Assembly (NCBI GenBank): GCA_946055175.1
Contig: CAMGET010000044.1
Span: forward strand, 1-8,200
Reading direction: 5' to 3'
DNA: 8,200 nt
Origin: an uncultured Roseburia sp.
Lineage (GTDB): Bacteria; Bacillota; Clostridia; Lachnospirales; Lachnospiraceae
The position numbers and the translations under genes were made by a program. Below, piece after piece: positions 5,775 to 8,200 of the stretch (its first letter is position 1; every line of letters begins with the position of its first letter). Under the pieces are notes generated by a model. It saw nothing but the letters and a program-made list of their open reading frames with translations, was not told the origin of the DNA and did not search any database.

Positions 5775-8200
5775 TTGGATAAATATGAGTACAATTTAAA
5801 GCTGGATCAGATGAAAAGCCTAGTGGCAGAAAAAGACTATCAGGCGGCTGCGGCAATTGCAGATACCATCAACTGGCGTAAGATAAAGAATGTTACGGCA
5901 TTGGTAAGAGCCGGAGAAATCTATGAAAATGTAGGACGATATGATACAAGTAAAGAAATCCTGCTTATGGCATATGACCGTTCTCCGATTGGCAGAACGA
6001 TTATTTACCGTCTTGCACGTCTTGCAATTAAGACAGCGAACTTTGACGAAGCAAAAGAGTATTATAATGAGTTCGTTGAGATTGCACCATATGATAATTT
6101 AAAATACGTTTTAAAATACGAGATTAACAAGGCACAGGGAGCAGACTATCGCACATTGATTGCCAATCTGGAAGCGATTAAGGAACAGGAGTTTTCAGAG
6201 GAATGGGGCTATGAACTGGCATACACTTATCATCAGGCAGGCATGGTTGAAAAATGTATTGAGACCTGCGATGAGATTGTTTTATATTTTGGAGATGGGG
6301 TGTATGTAGAGCGTGCGTTGGAGCTTAAGATGCTTTATCAGCCGTTAACCAAACAGCAGGAGGCTATTTACCGCCAAATCAGACAGCAGGAAGAGAATAT
6401 TGTGGAAGTCAGTCCGGGCGATGAATTGGAATCCGGCGAAATTGTAAATGAGAAAGTAAAGATTCCGCCGGTGAAGGTGTCTGCGGAACGGTTTAATACA
6501 CAGAATCTGCAGGAAGCGTTGCAAAAGAGTATGGAGCAGATTATCAATGCTACTGAAAAAGAAACCGTTGATCACAGCATGGATACCATTAAGAAGCTGG
6601 TAGAAGAGATTCCATATTTGCAGATTCCGGTTGAAAAAGAGGTGGAAGCAGCCGGCGAAGAAACAGCGCACATTGCCACCGACCAGGAAATTGATGATTC
6701 CTTAAAACTGAACTTCCAGGAACTTTTAAATGAAGAATATGATGGACAGATGAGCCTGCTTGTTCCGGAACAAGGTGAAGCAGAACCGCAGATTACAGGA
6801 CAGATGACCATTGAGGATGTCCTTGCAGAATGGGAAAAAACCAGACGTGCGGCAGCTGCAGCACTGCAGGAGGCAGAACAGCAGAAATTTGAATCTGCAA
6901 AAGCCAGAGCGTTGCAGGAAGCGGGCGACATTATGGAGCGCCTTGCAGATGTGATTCCAAAACTGGATTCCGGACTTACCCCGCAGGATTTACTGAAAGA
7001 GCAGTATTTATCCGGAAGCGACATTCCGGAAGAGCGTGCAGCACAGATGGTTGCTAATATGAATCAGTTTCTACAGAAAGAAATTGAGCGCTTAAGTACA
7101 GAAAATGCACAGATTGATGAGCAGCTTGCGGTAGCAAAAGAAGCTCCTGCAGAAGAGACGGTTGAGGAGAAGGTAACAGTAGAAGAAATACCTTGTGAAG
7201 AAATGCCGTCGGAAGAGACACCCGGAATGACAGAACTCTTAGCAGATGAGGAATTAGTAGATTTCTTAAAGAATGAGGGCGTTTACGATGCACTTGCGGA
7301 AGCAGAGAAACCTGCAGAAACGATTGAATCAAAAGAAGAATCTGAGATTGAGGAAGAAGCGGAACTTCTTCCGGAAATCGAACTTCCACAGGATTTGAAT
7401 CTGTCGATTACAGAAGAAGAAGTAAAAGAATCGGTTACAGAGACAAAGACAACAGAATATTTTACTGAACTTAGCAAAGAGCAGAAAGAATTGTTTTCTT
7501 ATTTCATTCCAATTAAAGGAATGGAAAAACAGATTTGTAATGCATTAAACGATACGGCAAGAAGACTTGCTTTAGGACAAAGTGCCAAGACCGGTAACCT
7601 TATTATTACTGGAGGAACGGGTAGTGGAAAAACGGTTCTTGCAACGAATGTTATCAAAGCATTGCAAAAGGAAACTGGAATGCCTGAAGGTAAAGTGGGC
7701 AAGATAGAAGCAGAAGTATTCAATCAAAAAGACATCAATGCTCTTTATAATAAGATTGCAGGAGGCTGTCTGATTATTGAAGAGGCAGGAAAGCTTAGTA
7801 AGGAAGCTACGGTTAAGCTGACATTCCTTTTAGAACATGATACGAAAGGAACACTGCTGATCTTAGAGGATACTAAGCATGATATTGAGTCAATGCTGGC
7901 TCATGACAGTAATTTTGCATCCAAATTTACATCGCGAATTGACATTCCGATTTTTACAAGTGATGAACTGGTACTTTTTGCGAAGTCTTATGCAGAAGAA
8001 CAGGGGTATGTAATTGACGAGATGGGAGTATTGGCACTATATAACTGCATCAGTAACATTCAGAAGATTGACAGAGCAACCTCTATTGCAGAGGTAAAAG
8101 AAATTGTTGATGATGCGGTTGCCCATGCGGAACGTGGAAGCCTTAGAAAAGCATTTGCTGTTTTAACTTCCAACCGCTATGACGAAAATGATTACATAAT
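5775..8200 (+). CDS. Large TPR - acidic linker - AAA ATPase protein, 3'-truncated by the window edge
   Basis: The frame runs without a stop from the TTG at 5775 to the window end, giving at least 808 residues. Residues 1-190 are helical with TPR-like units near 41-70, 73-106 and 143-175 (for example FDEAKEYYNEFVEIAP at 90-105), suggesting a protein-docking surface. Residues about 200-560 form a low-complexity, Glu-rich stretch with an Ala/Glu-rich predicted helix near 346-395 and another at 417-455. From about 570 an ATPase module begins: Walker A GGTGSGKT (613-620, codons 7611-7634), a Walker B-like CLIIEEA (665-671), a sensor-1-region segment LLILEDT (694-700) and SKFTSRIDIPIFTSDEL (716-732), which resembles the end of CbxX/SpoVK-type AAA domains. 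No signal peptide or membrane helix is seen, so it is probably cytosolic. No specific function is known to me; an ATP-driven remodeler or scaffold recruiting partners through its TPRs is inference. The GTG at 5766 is an alternative start. Confidence 0.88.
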   Translation, partial: MDKYEYNLKLDQMKSLVAEKDYQAAAAIADTINWRKIKNVTALVRAGEIYENVGRYDTSKEILLMAYDRSPIGRTIIYRLARLAIKTANFDEAKEYYNEFVEIAPYDNLKYVLKYEINKAQGADYRTLIANLEAIKEQEFSEEWGYELAYTYHQAGMVEKCIETCDEIVLYFGDGVYVERALELKMLYQPLTKQQEAIYRQIRQQEENIVEVSPGDELESGEIVNEKVKIPPVKVSAERFNTQNLQEALQKSMEQIINATEKETVDHSMDTIKKLVEEIPYLQIPVEKEVEAAGEETAHIATDQEIDDSLKLNFQELLNEEYDGQMSLLVPEQGEAEPQITGQMTIEDVLAEWEKTRRAAAAALQEAEQQKFESAKARALQEAGDIMERLADVIPKLDSGLTPQDLLKEQYLSGSDIPEERAAQMVANMNQFLQKEIERLSTENAQIDEQLAVAKEAPAEETVEEKVTVEEIPCEEMPSEETPGMTELLADEELVDFLKNEGVYDALAEAEKPAETIESKEESEIEEEAELLPEIELPQDLNLSITEEEVKESVTETKTTEYFTELSKEQKELFSYFIPIKGMEKQICNALNDTARRLALGQSAKTGNLIITGGTGSGKTVLATNVIKALQKETGMPEGKVGKIEAEVFNQKDINALYNKIAGGCLIIEEAGKLSKEATVKLTFLLEHDTKGTLLILEDTKHDIESMLAHDSNFASKFTSRIDIPIFTSDELVLFAKSYAEEQGYVIDEMGVLALYNCISNIQKIDRATSIAEVKEIVDDAVAHAERGSLRKAFAVLTSNRYDENDYI

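Noticed and set aside
7054..7389. Reverse-strand open frames across the linker of the TPR-AAA gene
   Set aside because: They are Leu/Ser/Pro-rich readings opposite Glu/Lys-rich codons, lack ribosome sites and overlap a well-supported + strand gene.

Overview
The window reads as chromosomal DNA from a low-to-moderate GC Firmicute, most likely a gut clostridium of the Lachnospiraceae type. This is inferred from codon use, strong GGAGG-like ribosome sites and the kinds of protein encoded, not from a marker gene. All four genes lie on the + strand, coding density is high, and no gap exceeds about 90 bases. No RNA gene, mobile element, CRISPR array or phage gene is visible.

Layout. (1) Positions 2-1882 hold the 3' part of a membrane sensor histidine kinase; its frame is open through the left edge, so the true start and first membrane helix lie outside. 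(2) After a 90-base gap carrying a near-consensus promoter (TTGATT, 17 bases, TATAAT), 1973-4258 encodes a complete 761-residue aconitase-superfamily hydratase, closed by a clear intrinsic terminator at 4262-4296. (3) 4335-5708 encodes a 457-residue AI-2E/PerM-type multi-spanning membrane protein. (4) A strong promoter (TTGACA, 17 bases with an extended TG element, TAAACT) overlaps its stop codon. It leads to a large open frame from a TTG start at 5775 to beyond the right edge, with at least 808 residues. That protein joins N-terminal tetratricopeptide repeats, a long acidic coiled linker and a C-terminal AAA-type ATPase module resembling the CbxX/SpoVK group.

The genes look like separate transcription units rather than one pathway. 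The kinase probably belongs with a response regulator upstream (not seen). The hydratase is flanked by its own promoter and terminator. The transporter-like gene has its own ribosome site but no convincing promoter. The TPR-AAA gene has its own promoter. The TPR-linker-AAA protein is the least explained and most interesting item; the exact substrate of the aconitase-like enzyme and the noncanonical ATP-binding motifs of the kinase are secondary points.
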